Positions 63,126 through 64,000 of a DNA stretch of 64,000 nt are shown piece by piece. A program made the position numbers and the translations under genes. Each line of letters opens with the position of its first letter. The first letter of the stretch is position 1. The stretch comes from Morinoia aosen (taxonomy: Eukaryota > Arthropoda > Malacostraca > Amphipoda > Talitridae), in NCBI GenBank assembly GCA_030386875.1, contig CM059575.1:13664293-13728292 (forward strand), in the 5' to 3' direction. The notes under the pieces were generated by a model. It worked only from the letters and a program-made list of their open reading frames with translations. It was not told where the DNA came from and searched no databases.

Positions 63126-64000
63126 GGGAAAGCAGAAGCTCTCTCCACTTCCAGTTTCGGATGGGAAGGTCAACAGTCAGCGGCATAATAACTGAAGTTT
63201 GTAAAGCAATCACTCAAGTCCTCGCTGCTTACATCTCGGTACCATCTAAAACTGAAGAATGGTTACAAGTGGCAACACAATTCTGGCAGCTTTGGAATTT
63301 CCCTTTGTGTCTAGGTGCTATGGACGGCAAGCACGTAGCTATCTTACGACATAGCTACAGGGGATCCCACTTCTTCAATTACAAAGGGTCATTTTCTGTT
63401 GTTCTTTTTCTCTCGTGGATGCCAACCTTAACTTCTTGTACGTCGATGTTGGTACAAATGGGCGAATTTCAGACGGAGGTGTATATGCGAAATCTCGTCT
63501 CAAAGGTCACATTGACGGCAATACTCTGAACATGCCAGAACGTGCGGATTTGCCGGATACCAATTTAAATGTTCCATTTGTCATCTTAGCTGATGATGCT
63601 TTCCTTCTGACAAAAAGACTCATGAAGCTTTACCCACAAAAAGGACTAAACAAGAAACAACGCATTTTTAACTACAGGCTGAGCAGAGCACGACGAGTAG
63701 TGGAGAATGCATTTGGCATACTTGCCAGTCGATTCCAGGTTTTCCGGCGGCCAATTGAAACAACCGTACCGAACGTAAATCAAATGGTTTTGGCCGCATG
63801 TTCCTTGCATAATTTGCTTCGTAAAACTGACAAGAACCAATACACTCCAATCGGCTTTACAGACAGCGAAGACGTAGAAACAACTGTGAAATTGGGGGAC
63901 TGGAGAAACAGCGCTAATGGATTTCTGAGCTTGGAAAGCGAATGCCGACGGCCTTCACAAGAAGCCCTTCGGATCAGAAATCTGCTTTGTGATTACTTTA
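63126..64000 (+). CDS. Harbinger transposase exon 3 (DDE domain), one frameshift, partial
   Basis: Acceptor TTCATTTCAG, then the reading GESRSSLHFQFRMGRSTVSG, expected after exon 2's RYLATG. The DDE_Tnp_4-type nuclease shows LGAMDGKHV (first Asp), VDANLNFLYVDVGTNGR (second Asp), RRVVENAFGILASRF (Glu) and the LHNLLR end. A single-base deletion near 63409-63411 shifts the frame between GSFSVVLF and VDANLNF, so this copy is inactive as it stands unless the base is a sequencing error. The frame after the shift stays open to the window end. A domesticated HARBI1-like gene is possible, but the frameshift and terminal repeats favour a transposon. Confidence 0.85.

Larger units (their letters stand above)
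61252..64000 (+). mobile_element. PIF/Harbinger DNA transposon, 5' part
   Basis: The left terminus is probably GGGCGGCGTCACACG at 61252, preceded by TTA (61249-61251), the usual 3-bp Harbinger target. A split transposase gene follows (61417 to beyond the window). The right end is outside the window. A similar string, GCCGCCGTCACACAG, at 61138 in the same orientation may be the end of a second, truncated relative. The subterminal region has short inverted motifs (GTAGCGCTAC, and ACCAAATGGT near 61155 versus ACCATTTGGT near 61364). Confidence 0.7.

Overview
The window looks like repeat-rich arthropod nuclear DNA, most likely insect. It is AT-rich, with split genes, degenerate TTAGG-like strings and many retrotransposons. 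Only one ordinary host gene is recognisable: a CEP41 homologue (centrosomal/ciliary rhodanese-like protein) on the + strand. Its three coding exons are at 20723-20929, 23703-23873 and 32080-32793, all joined in phase 0, and its introns are packed with repeats. Nearly everything else I can identify is mobile DNA.

Layout. 1-about 4.7 kb: part of a Ty3/Gypsy LTR retrotransposon on the - strand (integrase, RT/RNase H, protease, gag, primer-binding site, part of a probable LTR), running off the left edge and broken. About 7.7-13.1 kb: a LINE of the CR1/L2-like group with two open ORFs (ORF1 with an esterase-like domain, ORF2 with endonuclease and RT). 13.19-15.5 kb: a 5'-truncated, decayed LINE with RNase H. 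16.3-19.8 kb: a fragment of another LINE 3' UTR, a duplicated ~200 bp unit and three long-TIR MITE-like blocks, two of them in opposite orientation. 20.7-32.8 kb: CEP41, whose introns hold a 24-bp minisatellite, SINE-like repeats and two small MITEs. 37.99-44.38 kb: a complete I-clade LINE (LINE B) with a 13-bp target-site duplication and a (TAA)n tail. 47.16-57.58 kb: a second complete I-clade LINE (LINE C) with a 14-bp target-site duplication. Its 5' UTR is split by a 3.85-kb palindromic hAT-like element with an 8-bp duplication, and both arms of that element carry Penelope-type GIY-YIG remnants. 57.6-61 kb: a cluster of SINE-like repeats. 61.25-64 kb: the 5' part of a PIF/Harbinger transposon whose split transposase gene has a SINE-like copy in its second intron and runs off the right edge.

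One repeat family, labelled here 'HH-SINE' (hairpin-head SINE-like; my label), occurs about 25 times between 18.8 and 63 kb. Its full form is about 350 bp, with three short hairpins at the 5' end and a TAATC-like 3' tail. All copies I recognise except one lie on the + strand, several in head-to-tail clusters. The 62.7-kb copy has a clear 12-bp target-site duplication, so the family is retroposed.

LINE A1, LINE B and LINE C all have uninterrupted ORFs, and B and C have perfect target-site duplications, so non-LTR retrotransposition was probably recent here. Nested insertions give an order of events: LINE C before the hAT-like foldback, HH-SINE before a piggyBac-like MITE, and Harbinger before an HH-SINE. 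All calls come from reading the sequence by eye; no search, alignment program or folding program was run.
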